From the NCBI RefSeq assembly GCF_031846415.1, contig NZ_JAVRHT010000002.1:1-64000 (forward strand): 64,000 nt of DNA. Direction: 5' to 3'. Below the pieces are notes generated by a model, which made no database searches, was not told where the DNA came from, and worked only from the letters and a program-made list of their open reading frames with translations. Made by a program: the position numbers and the translations under genes. Below, piece after piece: positions 8,762 through 17,751 of this stretch. The stretch comes from Rubrivirga litoralis. Its GTDB lineage: Bacteria > Bacteroidota > Rhodothermia > Rhodothermales > Rubricoccaceae. Within the stretch, counting starts at the first letter, position 1. Every line of letters begins with the position of its first letter.

Positions 8762-11272
8762 GTGACCTTCGGTTTTTTGTCCCCCCGCCCCGCCCTCCGT
8801 CGGGCGTTACTCACTCTCTCCGTCGCCGCCCTCGGCTCCACCGCCTCGGCCCAGCCGTCTCCTTCGCCTCCCGCGGTCACGTTCGACGCGGACGCCCTCA
8901 CGCGCGCCGCGTGGGACGAGGACCGCGGCTCGCCCCAGTTTCTCGCCGGTGACCTCGGCGTGTTCACCGCGGCGCCCGAGACCGCGGCCCGCGAGTTCCT
9001 GACGGCCAACGCGGCCACGTTCGGGTTCGAGGCCGCCCCCGACGTCCGCCTCGTGCGCGCCGAGCGCGACGACCTGGGCCTGGAGCACGTCGTCGTCCAG
9101 CAGGAGGTCGGCGGCGTTCCGGTGTGGGGGGCCGAGAGCTCGCTCCACATCGACGCCGACGGCCGGGCCTACGCCTGGGGCGGCGCGCTCCACCCCGGCG
9201 CCGAAGACGTCCAGATCCGCCCGGCCTTCCGCGGCGACCGTGCGCTGGCCGAGGCCCGCGCGGCGCTCGGGCCGATCGAGGAGCGGGCGTCGGTCCCGGC
9301 CGAGGACGACGCCGACGCCATCGACTGGACGCCGACGGCGTCGCTCGTGGTCTACCCCCACGACGGCGCCTACGTGCTCGCGTACCACGTCCGCCTGTTC
9401 GTGGACCGGCCGTGGCCGGCCAACTGGGAGGTGTTCGTCGACGCCCAGACGGGGGCCGTCCTCCACCGCTTCAACTCCATCCACACGATCGACCCGCGGG
9501 CGGGGCGGCCCGCGCCGGTCGGCGTGCCCTCGGCGGGCCGTGCACCGTCGTCCTCGCCCGTGTTCGTGGGCGCCCCGGCGTCTGGGTCGGGGCGGTCGCT
9601 CTACGACGGGACCGTCCCGCTCGCGACCGAGCGGAAGGGCGGCACGTACCGGCTCCGCGACAAGACGCGCGGGCCGAAGTACATCCGCACGCTCTCGGCC
9701 CAGGGCCTGAACTGGGCGCCGGGCGGGGAGGTGACCGACCGCGACAACCAGTTCACGCGCGCCGCGCACCGCGCGGCGGTCAGCGTCCACGCCGCGGCCG
9801 CGCGCACCATCGACTACTACCAGGACACGCACGGCCGGAGCAGCTACGACGGCAAGGACGGCTCGATCACGTCGACGGTCAACTTCGACTTTTTCCCGGG
9901 CGGCGTCGGCTTTAACGGCGCGTTCTGGAGCGGCGAGCAGATGATCTACGGCGACGGCGACGGCGAGACGTTCTCGCCGCTCGTGGACCTCGACATCGTG
10001 GCCCACGAGCTCACGCACGCCGTGACGCGCTCGACGGCCGGGCTCATCTACGAGAACGAGTCGGGCGCGCTGAACGAGGCGGTCTCCGACATCTTCGCCG
10101 TCATGGTCGACCGCGAGGACTACCGCGTCGGCGAGGACTCGTACACGCCGGGCCGCTCGGGCGACGCGCTCCGCTACCTCGATAACCCGGAGCGCGGCGA
10201 CCAGCCCGCCCACTACGACGACCGCTACACGGGGTCCGAGGACAACGGCGGCGTCCACCGGAACTCGGGCATCGCCAACAAGCAGGCGTACCTCACGATG
10301 GCCGGGGGCTCGTTCCGCGGGCAGTCGGTGGAGTCCATCGGGCGCAAGGCGACCGAGCGGATCTGGTACCGGGCGCTCACGCGCTACTTCACGGCGTCGA
10401 CCGACTTTGCCGGCGCCCGCGAGGGGACGCTCCAGGCCACGGCCGACCTGTACGGCTCGGGCTCGAAGCAGTACCGCGCGGTCGCCGACGCGTGGGCGGC
10501 CGTCGGCGTGGGCGAGGCCTCGGAGGCCGCCCCGCCCACCGCCCCGCCCACGGCGCCCTCGTTCCCCCGCACGACCGTGTGGTACTACCTCGAGAACCTG
10601 GCCACGGCGGAGCGGCTCGACACCGACGGCGACCGCCGGGTCGACGTCGACCGCGGCACGGCGACTGACAAGCAGTGGCGGTTCGAGAGCGCCGGCGGCT
10701 CGTACTGGTTTATCGAGAACCGGCGGACCGGCAAGCGCCTCAGCACCAACGGGTGCAAGAGCGACGTGCTCACGACCGGCGGGACGTCCGACGCCCAGCG
10801 GTGGAAGCTGGTCGACGCCGGCGGCGACCACTACTACCTCGAGAGCAAGGCGTGCAAGCGGTACCGGCTCGACACGGACGGGAACCGCAGCCCGGTCGAC
10901 GTGAACCGCGGCAAGGCCCGCGACAAGCGGTGGGCGTTCGTCGAGGGGCGCTCGTTCAACGGCGTCCTCGCCGCCGAGCCCGCGGCGCTCGTCGCGGCCG
11001 AGGCCGCGGTCGACGTGCTCGCCCTGCGGGTGTACCCGAACCCGGCCCACGCGCAGGCGACGCTCGCGCTCGACGTGCCCGAGGCCGGCTCGGCGCGCGT
11101 CGTCGTGGTCGACCTGCTGGGCCGCGAGGTGGCCTCGGTCCTCGACGGCGCGGTCGAGGCTGGTCGTCGGCAGATCGCGCTGGACACGGCTGGGCTCCCG
11201 GCCGGCGTCTACGTGGTCGTCGCCGACGTCGCGGGCCAGCGCCTGACGGAGCGGGTCACGGTCGTGCGCTAG
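8762..11272 (+). CDS. secreted M4 (thermolysin-type) metalloprotease with ricin-like domain and T9SS tail
   Basis: 836 residues from a GTG, with a signal peptide ending near ASAQ (residue 30). A propeptide (FTP/PepSY region, about 35-280) is followed by the M4 catalytic domain. This carries the zinc site HELTH near residue 415, the downstream Glu in ENESGALNEAVSD, and the thermolysin-type catalytic His in GGVHRNSGIANKQAYL. Residues about 604-735 contain three similar blocks (YYLENLATAERLDTDGDRR, WFIENRRTGKRLSTNG, YYLESKACKRYRLDTDG) typical of a ricin-B-like beta-trefoil, a carbohydrate-binding module. The end (LALRVYPNPAHAQATL to RLTERVTVVR) is a type IX sorting domain, so the enzyme is exported and probably surface-attached or released. 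It degrades extracellular protein. A strong terminator follows. Confidence 0.95.
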   Translation: MTFGFLSPRPALRRALLTLSVAALGSTASAQPSPSPPAVTFDADALTRAAWDEDRGSPQFLAGDLGVFTAAPETAAREFLTANAATFGFEAAPDVRLVRAERDDLGLEHVVVQQEVGGVPVWGAESSLHIDADGRAYAWGGALHPGAEDVQIRPAFRGDRALAEARAALGPIEERASVPAEDDADAIDWTPTASLVVYPHDGAYVLAYHVRLFVDRPWPANWEVFVDAQTGAVLHRFNSIHTIDPRAGRPAPVGVPSAGRAPSSSPVFVGAPASGSGRSLYDGTVPLATERKGGTYRLRDKTRGPKYIRTLSAQGLNWAPGGEVTDRDNQFTRAAHRAAVSVHAAAARTIDYYQDTHGRSSYDGKDGSITSTVNFDFFPGGVGFNGAFWSGEQMIYGDGDGETFSPLVDLDIVAHELTHAVTRSTAGLIYENESGALNEAVSDIFAVMVDREDYRVGEDSYTPGRSGDALRYLDNPERGDQPAHYDDRYTGSEDNGGVHRNSGIANKQAYLTMAGGSFRGQSVESIGRKATERIWYRALTRYFTASTDFAGAREGTLQATADLYGSGSKQYRAVADAWAAVGVGEASEAAPPTAPPTAPSFPRTTVWYYLENLATAERLDTDGDRRVDVDRGTATDKQWRFESAGGSYWFIENRRTGKRLSTNGCKSDVLTTGGTSDAQRWKLVDAGGDHYYLESKACKRYRLDTDGNRSPVDVNRGKARDKRWAFVEGRSFNGVLAAEPAALVAAEAAVDVLALRVYPNPAHAQATLALDVPEAGSARVVVVDLLGREVASVLDGAVEAGRRQIALDTAGLPAGVYVVVADVAGQRLTERVTVVR

Positions 11273-11301
11273 CCGCCCCGCCCCGTTCACCCGGTGCGAC
11301 G

Positions 11302-11336
11302 AGCGCCCCCGCCCCGCCCGGGCGGGGGCGCTTTTT
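11302..11336 (+). terminator. intrinsic terminator of M4 protease
   Basis: A perfect 12-bp stem (AGCGCCCCCGCC with GGCGGGGGCGCT) around a 7-nt loop, followed immediately by TTTT and a further T-rich stretch. One of the best rho-independent terminators in the window. Confidence 0.93.
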
Positions 11337-11659
11337 GTTGCAGAGGGATGGGGGATGCGCGCTCCGCGCGCTCGGGATGGGGGATGGGCAGAGGCGCGGC
11401 CCGGACCGCCCCGCCCTCGGCACGGGTCGAGGTGCGGTCTGGAGCCACCCCGCCCTGGGCGGGGCGAACTCCGAGGGCGGGGCGGTCGAGGGGCGGGGCG
11501 GGCACCTTCCGCTCGCCGCTCGCCGCTCGCCGCTCGCCGCTCGCCGCTCGCCGCTCGCCGCTCGCCGACCTTCCGCCCGTTTTTCGCCGCGGCCCATTGC
11601 GCGGGCGGGGCGGGGTGGGGACCTTCCGCCCCCCCTCGCCCACGCTGCCCGCCCCGCCC
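11337..11659. other. repeat-rich gap before rimB-like gene
   Basis: No gene. It contains GGGATGG-type short repeats near 11346-11390, several 11-mer copies, the heptamer array at 11511-11566, and a final CCCGCCCCGCCC directly abutting the ATG of the downstream gene. A promoter for the downstream gene should be here but none is recognisable. Confidence 0.6.
11511..11566. repeat. heptanucleotide tandem array (GCTCGCC)x8
   Basis: Eight perfect head-to-tail copies of GCTCGCC. The array is preceded by an 11-mer copy and CACCTTCC, and followed by GACCTTCCGCCC. It lies about 95 nt upstream of the start of the rimB-like gene. The same architecture (11-mer, a few nucleotides, CTTCC, heptamer array) recurs at 60860 and 62593. 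Confidence 0.97.
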
Positions 11660-12130
11660 ATGACCGAGTCCCCCGTCGTCGTCGGCTGGCGCGAGTGGGT
11701 AGCGTTCCCCGACGTGGGCCTGCTCGCGGTGCGCGCGAAGGTCGACACCGGCGCGGCCACGTCGGCGCTCCACGCCCACAACCGCGAGACGTTCGTCCGC
11801 GACGGCGAGCCGTGGGCGCGGTTCGTGGTCCACCCGTTCTTCCGCACCGAGCGGCTGTCGGTCGCCTGCGAGGCGCCGGTCATCGACGAGCGGTCGGTGA
11901 CGTCGTCGAGCGGGCACACCGAGACGCGCGTGGTGGTCGGCGTCACGCTCCGGCTCGGGACCACGTCCGACGCGCCCGAGTGGCCCGTCGAGGTCACGCT
12001 CACCGACCGCCGGCGGATGCGCTTCCCCATGCTCCTCGGCCGCGAGGCCATGGCGGGGCGGGTGCTCGTCGACTCCGGCGCCTCGTTCCTCCTCGGCCGC
12101 CCCGACCACCCCGCCTCGCTGTACGAGTGA
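11660..12130 (+). CDS. RimB-like retropepsin-type protease (putative ATP-dependent zinc protease family)
   Basis: 156 residues, the usual size for PF05618 proteins. The key feature is an aspartic-protease-like active site, AKVDTGAATSALHA, near residue 30, with a second half-site-like segment LVDSGASFLLG close to the end. In Pseudomonas the homologue RimB acts with RimK, which adds glutamates to ribosomal protein S6; RimB modulates that activity. A rimK gene follows 110 nt downstream on the same strand, so the same pairing is likely. The ATG directly follows CCGCCCCGCCC. The name zinc protease is historical; no zinc motif is visible. Confidence 0.88.
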   Translation: MTESPVVVGWREWVAFPDVGLLAVRAKVDTGAATSALHAHNRETFVRDGEPWARFVVHPFFRTERLSVACEAPVIDERSVTSSSGHTETRVVVGVTLRLGTTSDAPEWPVEVTLTDRRRMRFPMLLGREAMAGRVLVDSGASFLLGRPDHPASLYE

Positions 12131-12239
12131 GCCGGCGGGTCGATGGGCGAGGGTTCGCTTCCGGCCGTTCGCCGGGCCGCCCCGCCCGCTGACCCCGAAC
12201 CGACTCACTGACCCCACCGACCGACTGACCCACCGACCT

Positions 12240-13136
12240 ATGCGCATCGCCGTCCTCTCCCGGAACCCCGACCTGTACTCGACGCGTCGCCTCGTCGAGG
12301 CCGCCGAGGCGCGGGGCCACGAGGTCCAGATCCTCGACACGCTCCGGTGCACGGCGCACCTCACAGCGCGCGGCCCCGAGGTCCACTACGAGGGCGCGCG
12401 GCTCGACCCGCCCGACGCCATCATCCCGCGTGTGGGCGCCTCGATCACGTTCTACGGGCTGTCCATCGTGCGCCAGTTCGAGGCCATGGGCGTGTGGACG
12501 CTGAACGGGGCTGTCGGCATCACGCGCTCGCGCGACAAGCTCCGTGCCCACCAGTTCCTCGCCCGCAAGGGCATCGCGCTCCCGCGCACGGCGTTCGCCC
12601 ACAAGGCCGACGACGCGGCCGACCTCATCACGTCGGTCGGCGGGCCGCCGGTCATCGTCAAGCTCCTCGAAGGGACGCAGGGCGTGGGCGTGGTGCTGTG
12701 CGAGACCAAGAAGGCGGCCGAGAGCGTGATCCAGGCGTTCCGCGGCATGAAGGCCTACCTCCTCGTCCAGGAGTTCATCAAAGAGGCGGGCGGGGCGGAC
12801 GTCCGCCTGTTCGTGGTCGGCGACCGCGTGATCGCGGGCATGAAGCGGCAGGGGGCCGAGGGCGAGTTCCGCTCGAACCTCCACCGCGGCGGGAGCGCGT
12901 CGCAGATCAAGATCAGCCCGGAGGAGCGCAAGACGGCCGTGGCCGCGTGCAAGGCGCTGGGGCTCAAGGTGGCCGGCGTCGACGTGCTCCAGTCCGAGCG
13001 CGGGCCGCTGGTGCTGGAGGTCAACTCGTCGCCGGGCCTGGAGGGGATCGAGACGTCGACGGGCAAGGACGTGGCCGGCGCGGTGGTCTCGTTCGTGGAG
13101 AAGAGCCTCGCCGGCCGCGCGGCGTCCGCGTCGTAG
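12240..13136 (+). CDS. rimK: RimK-type alpha-L-glutamate ligase
   Basis: 298 residues, full length for RimK (about 300). Starts MRIAVLSRNPDLYSTRRL, with the N-terminal domain signature IIPRVGASITFYGLSIVRQF, an ATP-grasp domain with the nucleotide-binding VIVKLLEGTQGVGVVL, the loop FRSNLHRGGSA, and the magnesium-binding end LVLEVNSSPGLEGIE. It ligates glutamate residues to the C-terminus of ribosomal protein S6 (or makes poly-glutamate) using ATP. The 109-nt gap after the rimB-like gene is filled with CTGACCC/CACCGACC quasi-repeats of period 7 to 8. Probably co-expressed with the rimB-like gene. Confidence 0.95.
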   Translation: MRIAVLSRNPDLYSTRRLVEAAEARGHEVQILDTLRCTAHLTARGPEVHYEGARLDPPDAIIPRVGASITFYGLSIVRQFEAMGVWTLNGAVGITRSRDKLRAHQFLARKGIALPRTAFAHKADDAADLITSVGGPPVIVKLLEGTQGVGVVLCETKKAAESVIQAFRGMKAYLLVQEFIKEAGGADVRLFVVGDRVIAGMKRQGAEGEFRSNLHRGGSASQIKISPEERKTAVAACKALGLKVAGVDVLQSERGPLVLEVNSSPGLEGIETSTGKDVAGAVVSFVEKSLAGRAASAS

Positions 13137-13152
13137 CGCGCCCGCCCCGCCC

Positions 13153-13995
13153 TCACGGCCCGAACTCGACGTCGAGCGCGTCCGCGACGGGCGCGTAGCC
13201 CAGGCGGCGGTAGATGGCGTTCGAGGTCGGGTTCGCGAGGTCGGTGTAGAGCGAGCAGAACCGGGCGCCGCCGCCGAGCAGGTGCCGGCTGAGCGCGGCG
13301 ACGACGCCCGTCGCGTACCCGCGCCCGCGGAGCGGGGCGGGCGTGTAGACGGCGCCGACGCGGGCGCCGTGGGGCGACCGCGCGACGACGGCCGCCATCG
13401 CCGCCGCCCCGCCCTCGTCCCACAGCCAGACGTCGCCGGCGGCCACCCACCGCTCGGCCAGGGCGCGGGCGTCGGACGGCGCCGCCCCCGTTTCGGCGTC
13501 GAACGCGCCGAGCCACGCGGCCACCGTGCCCACGTCGTCGGGTTGGGCGGGGCGGGCGCGCCCTGCGGCGGGGCGGTTCGGCGGCACGAGGCGCGTCAGC
13601 TCGAACACGCGCTGGCGCATGCCAGGGCGGGCGTGGACGCCGTGCCGCCCCGCCCACACGCGCCCGAACGCTTCGGCGAGGTCGGGCGGACCGAGCACGG
13701 CGGGGAGATCGCCGAACGGCTCGGCGGCGTCGGCCACGAGCGGGAGCGCGGCGGGCGGCATCCGCGTGAGCACCAGCTTGTGCGGCGGCGTCCGCAGCGC
13801 GGCGCCGACCACCCCGCTCTCGTCTTCGACCGTGGCGAGGAGGGCGGGGGCGGGGCGGTCGCTCGCGGCGAGGCCGGCGGCGATCCCCAGCATGAGCGAG
13901 TACTCGGCCTCGGCGCGGAGGAGCCACGGCCTGGCGCGGTCGAGGAACGCGCGGGGCGCTCCGTGAACGACGACGCGGGGCGGGGCGGCGGGCAT
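13153..13995 (-). CDS. GNAT family N-acetyltransferase
   Basis: 280 residues, convergent with rimK. The C-terminal half is a GNAT domain: the acetyl-CoA binding motif A is VGAVYTPAPLRGRGYATGVV (about residues 214-233), followed by ARFCSLYTDLANPTSNAIYRRLGY, the conserved end of many FR47/GNAT enzymes. The N-terminal 140 residues form a second, poorly conserved acetyltransferase-like half, as in two-domain GNAT proteins. Substrate unknown; small amines or protein N-termini are possible. Confidence 0.88.
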   Translation of the reverse strand: MPAAPPRVVVHGAPRAFLDRARPWLLRAEAEYSLMLGIAAGLAASDRPAPALLATVEDESGVVGAALRTPPHKLVLTRMPPAALPLVADAAEPFGDLPAVLGPPDLAEAFGRVWAGRHGVHARPGMRQRVFELTRLVPPNRPAAGRARPAQPDDVGTVAAWLGAFDAETGAAPSDARALAERWVAAGDVWLWDEGGAAAMAAVVARSPHGARVGAVYTPAPLRGRGYATGVVAALSRHLLGGGARFCSLYTDLANPTSNAIYRRLGYAPVADALDVEFGP

Positions 13996-14109
13996 GGCGC
14001 GGGCGGGGCGGCCTGTGGTCTCGGCACAGGGTACGGCTCCTCGGTAGGCCTTCCACGTATTCGGTCCCTTCCTGAAATCGGTCCCGAGGTCGCCCGCCCC
14101 GCCCGCGGA

Positions 14110-14922
14110 TCAGTGGGCGTCGTGCGCGCCCGAGCCGTGGTCCATCCCGTCGTGGCTGTCGTGGCCGTACATCGCGTTCCAGACGTCGGCGGGGTCGTCG
14201 GCGTAGACGTTGAGGTGGGCCATCCACCCGAAGGCGGTCGGGAGGAACCGGCCGCCGAGTTGGTCGCAGGCGGACGGGGTCGCCGTCGGGCTCTCCGGCC
14301 CGAACGCGGCCTCGCCGCCGGCGAGCGTGCGCGCCCACGCCGCCTCGTCCCAGATCGGGCGGGGCACGCACACGTTCTGGTGGAGGTGCCACTGCGTGAC
14401 CGAGAGCGGCACGCGGGCGTCGAGCTCGGCGAGCGGGGCGTCGGCGGGCGCCGTGTACATGGCCCCGAGCAGGCGGAGGCCGCCCCGCCCGTCGCGCTCG
14501 TAGAGGAGCGCGCCCGGCGCGTCGGGGTTGATGACGTCCTGCTCGGCGGCCGACCGCTGCTGGTGGATGTAGTGGATGATCTGGAGGCCCGGCGTGGGCT
14601 CGGGCGGGAACGGCCGGTAGCCGTCGGCCACGGCGTCCTCGACGTCGCGGTAGCGGGCGATCGACCGGCGCGTCTCGGCGAGGAGCCGGTCGGCGCGCGC
14701 GCGGTCGCCCGGCTGGGTCCGCGTGAGCCGCGTCATCGACGCGTGCGGGTCGCCCGGCATCGGGTCCGCCCCGCCCAGAGCGCGGACGTCGGCGGTCGGG
14801 GCCGAGATGGCGTCGGCGACCGCGTCGTCTACCATCGTCGCGCACCCGGGCAGCGCGGCGAGGGCGAGGGCGGCGGCCCAGACGGTGGACGCGCGGGCGG
14901 GGCGGGGCGGGGAAAACGGCAT
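14110..14922 (-). CDS. conserved lipoprotein of unknown function (His-rich C-terminus)
   Basis: 270 residues from the ATG at 14922, chosen because it gives a signal peptide ending in a lipobox (LAALPGC). The mature protein has blocks that look conserved: RYRDVEDAVADGYRPFP, GLQIIHYIH, DVINPDAPGALLYE, LSVTQWHLHQNVCVP and FGWMAHLNVY. The WHLHQNVC and HLNVY blocks, plus a C-terminus with repeated HD/DH pairs (MYGHDSHDGMDHG), suggest metal binding. I recall similar hypothetical proteins in other bacteria but no function. An upstream in-frame extension to 15033 exists but lacks a signal, so it is rejected. Confidence 0.75.
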   Translation of the reverse strand: MPFSPPRPARASTVWAAALALAALPGCATMVDDAVADAISAPTADVRALGGADPMPGDPHASMTRLTRTQPGDRARADRLLAETRRSIARYRDVEDAVADGYRPFPPEPTPGLQIIHYIHQQRSAAEQDVINPDAPGALLYERDGRGGLRLLGAMYTAPADAPLAELDARVPLSVTQWHLHQNVCVPRPIWDEAAWARTLAGGEAAFGPESPTATPSACDQLGGRFLPTAFGWMAHLNVYADDPADVWNAMYGHDSHDGMDHGSGAHDAH

Positions 14923-15066
14923 GGCGGGGCGGGCGAGCGGTCTCGGCGCCTCACCCGCAAAGTCCCTGCCACGGACATGCCGCCCCGCCCCCGACCAAGC
15001 AGCCTCTTCGCGGTCGAAGCGGCCTCCCACCACCCCGCTCCGGGTCGGGCGGGGCGGCGGTCTGTT

Positions 15067-17544
15067 CTACTCCGCCCCCAGCCCGAAGACGGCGTTCGCG
15101 AACAAGAGCTGGCCGTCGGCCCAGAAGCCGCGGAAGATCGGGGTGTCGAGGAGGTAGACCACCTCGCCGTCGCCCAGGTCTTCGACGCCGAACACGAGCG
15201 AGTCCGTGAGCCGGTCCTGCGCGCGGCGCCCGGCGAACCCGGCCGCCGGCGTGCCGCTGCGGAGCACGCCCACGTTCCACCCGTCGGCCAGGAAGTCGAC
15301 CGGGCTCGTGCCCTGCTTGACGACGTAGGTGTGGTCGGGGTAGCCGTAGGCGAGCGGGTGCGTCTCGTCGAGCGCCACGCGGTAGACGGCGCCGGGGACG
15401 CCGCCCGATACGCCCTCGCGCTCGCGGTCGCCGTAGCGGCGGAGGCGGCCGTCGGCCGTCGAGTCGGGCGCCGGCGCCTCGCGCGTGGCGATCCCGAACC
15501 CGTCCTTGCCCGCGAACGCCCGCGCCGCGCCCTCCATCGCCACCAGCCGGCCGCCGGCGCGGACCCAGCCGCGGAGCGCCTCGGCCCGGTCGTCGGTCAG
15601 CCACGCGCCGTAGCGGCCGTCCGGGAGCACGAGCACGTCGGCGTCGTCGAGGTCGGCGCGCGAGAAGCCGTCGGCGCGGAGGAGCGTGGCCGGGTAGTCG
15701 ACCACGCGGTCGAACCAGTGCCACACCTCGCCGAGCGCCGTCGGCGCGACGGGCTCGTCGGTGAGGACCGCCACGCGCGGGCCGCGCGCGAAGCCGACGC
15801 GGTTCGAGCCCAGGTCCGCCCCGCTCGTGGCGAACCCGGTCCCCAGCGCCACGGCCGGCCGCCCCGCCCGCGCCGCCGCCTCGCGGACGACGGCGTCGAA
15901 CCGCTCGCCCAGGCGCCCGTTGCCCGCGCGCGTGGCGACGACCGAGCCGCGCCGGAAGCGGCGGCCCTCGGCCTCGAACGGCTCCGGCACCACGCGCACG
16001 CCCACCTCCTCGCGGAGCAGCTCGGCCAGCACGCGGGCGTCCTGCGGGCTCTCCCACGGCAGGACGTAGGCGTAGGGCCGCGCCGCCGCGGGCGCGAGCG
16101 GGGCCGACGGCGCCGCCCCGCCCGCGTCGACGGCCGACTCCAGCGCCAGCCCCTCGACGCCGTACACGTAGGGCAGCGCCCACGCCGTCACGTCGTAGGT
16201 GACGGAGTCGACGAGCGCCGGCTCGGGCTCGAACAGGACGGCCGCGAGCCGCCCCTTCGGCTGGTCGAGGGAAACGACGAGGTCGCCCGGCTGCACCGTC
16301 AGGCGCTCGGGCGGGGCGGGGCGGTCGAGGCCGCCGGCGTAGCGGACGCCGCGCGCCGTCTGCTCCCGCCCCGCCCACCCGTACCGGATGCCCTGCAGGT
16401 CGAGGAGCGCGGCCAGCGCCTCCAGCCGCCCGGCGTCGCCGCGCGCGGCGAACGCGACGGCCGGGCCGGCGGGCGGGGTGGCGAACCCGGCGGCGAACGC
16501 GCGGCCCACGCGGTCGGCGTCGCCGGCGACGGTGGCGACCGTTTCGAGCCCGGTCGCGACGTGGTTTCGAATGCGGTCGGCCAGCGTCAGCGTGTCGCCC
16601 TCTGTTGTGCGGATCGCGAGCCCGGCCCGGCCGCTCCCGCCCTGCTCGTACGTCATGCCCACGGCGCCGTTGAACGTGGGCCAGGTGTCGCCGTAGCCCG
16701 GGTAGAGCAAGTCGAACACCTCGCGCGTGAAGTAGAGCCAGCCCTCGCGGTCGAACACGCGGGCGTTCGCGCGGCCGATCTCGGTCTGGACCGCGCGCTG
16801 CCACGGCAGCACGCGCGGGTGGAACGGCTCGGCGGCCGGGGCGAAGTAGTACGGGCTGTCGACGCCCTGCTCGTGGAAGTCGACGTGGACGGCCGGCATC
16901 CAGGCGTTGTAGACGGCGAGCCGCGCGCGCGTCTCGGGCTGCGTGCCCCACGCCCAGTCGCGGTTGAGGTCGAAGAGGTAGTGGTTGAACCGGCCGCCGG
17001 GCCACGGCTCGTCGTGCTCCCACGCCTCGGGGCTGGGGTCGGGCGCGTCGCCGCGGCGCTGGCGGTAGCCGCTCACGTAGCGCTCGCGGCCGTCGGGGTT
17101 GAGGCACGGGTCGAGGACCACGACCACGTCGCGGAGCCAGGCGTCGGCGCGCGGCGTGGTCAGCTCGTAGAGCGTCCGCAGGGCGGCCTCGGTGCTGACG
17201 GCCTCGTTGCCGTGGACGTTGTAGCTCAGCCAGACCACGAGCTTCTCGGGCGCCGCCCCGCCCTCGGTCGCGCGGAGCGAGCTCCGGCGGACGGCGTCGA
17301 CGTCGGTCCCCTCGGCGGCGACGACGAGCGTGACGAGCGGGCGGCCTTCGGGCGTCTCGCCGTACGGCGAGAGCGCCACGCGCGGCGACGCGGCGGCCAC
17401 GGCCTCGACGTAGTCGACGACCCGGTGGTGCGGCGTGAACCGCTCGCCCAGGTCGTACCCGAGGAACGCCTCGGGCGTGGGCACCTGGGCCAGCGCGGGG
17501 CCGGCGACGAGGAGGACGGCGAGCGGGGCGAGGCGGAAGCGCAC
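15067..17544 (-). CDS. secreted M14 family zinc carboxypeptidase
   Basis: 825 residues with a signal peptide (MRFRLAPLAVLLVAGPALAQ). The M14 domain starts at once: YGETPEGRPLVTLVV, the zinc ligands HxxE in SYNVHGNEAVS near residue 120, then DPCLNPDGRERYV, NRDWAWGTQPE and the third ligand in AVHVDFHEQGVDSPYYF. The large C-terminal region (about 390-825) contains a GATase-like or DUF4350-like segment (ADVLVLPDGRYGAW, AGGRLVAMEGAA), as in many long Bacteroidota M14 peptidases. It probably removes residues from peptides in the periplasm or outside the cell. No T9SS tail is present. Confidence 0.92.
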   Translation of the reverse strand: MRFRLAPLAVLLVAGPALAQVPTPEAFLGYDLGERFTPHHRVVDYVEAVAAASPRVALSPYGETPEGRPLVTLVVAAEGTDVDAVRRSSLRATEGGAAPEKLVVWLSYNVHGNEAVSTEAALRTLYELTTPRADAWLRDVVVVLDPCLNPDGRERYVSGYRQRRGDAPDPSPEAWEHDEPWPGGRFNHYLFDLNRDWAWGTQPETRARLAVYNAWMPAVHVDFHEQGVDSPYYFAPAAEPFHPRVLPWQRAVQTEIGRANARVFDREGWLYFTREVFDLLYPGYGDTWPTFNGAVGMTYEQGGSGRAGLAIRTTEGDTLTLADRIRNHVATGLETVATVAGDADRVGRAFAAGFATPPAGPAVAFAARGDAGRLEALAALLDLQGIRYGWAGREQTARGVRYAGGLDRPAPPERLTVQPGDLVVSLDQPKGRLAAVLFEPEPALVDSVTYDVTAWALPYVYGVEGLALESAVDAGGAAPSAPLAPAAARPYAYVLPWESPQDARVLAELLREEVGVRVVPEPFEAEGRRFRRGSVVATRAGNGRLGERFDAVVREAAARAGRPAVALGTGFATSGADLGSNRVGFARGPRVAVLTDEPVAPTALGEVWHWFDRVVDYPATLLRADGFSRADLDDADVLVLPDGRYGAWLTDDRAEALRGWVRAGGRLVAMEGAARAFAGKDGFGIATREAPAPDSTADGRLRRYGDREREGVSGGVPGAVYRVALDETHPLAYGYPDHTYVVKQGTSPVDFLADGWNVGVLRSGTPAAGFAGRRAQDRLTDSLVFGVEDLGDGEVVYLLDTPIFRGFWADGQLLFANAVFGLGAE

Positions 17545-17751
17545 GGGCGGGGCGGAGTCAAAGGGCGGGGTGGGAGCGCGGAAGGTACCCGCCCTTTGGG
17601 TCCGCCCCGGCAGGCGCCGCGGGCGACGACTCTGCCGCTCCGCCCCGCCCGGTGTAGACGCGGATCAAGCAAAAGGCCACTTCATCCCGCACGAAGAGAG
17701 GCGGGCGGGGCGGGGCGGCCGGTGCCGTGCGCGGAGCCTCCCGCGCGTCCG

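Noticed and set aside
8305..8952. Plus-strand ORF of 215 codons in the gap before the M4 protease
   Set aside because: Low-complexity Arg/Gly/Pro sequence in another frame that runs into the protease gene; no domain or plausible start.
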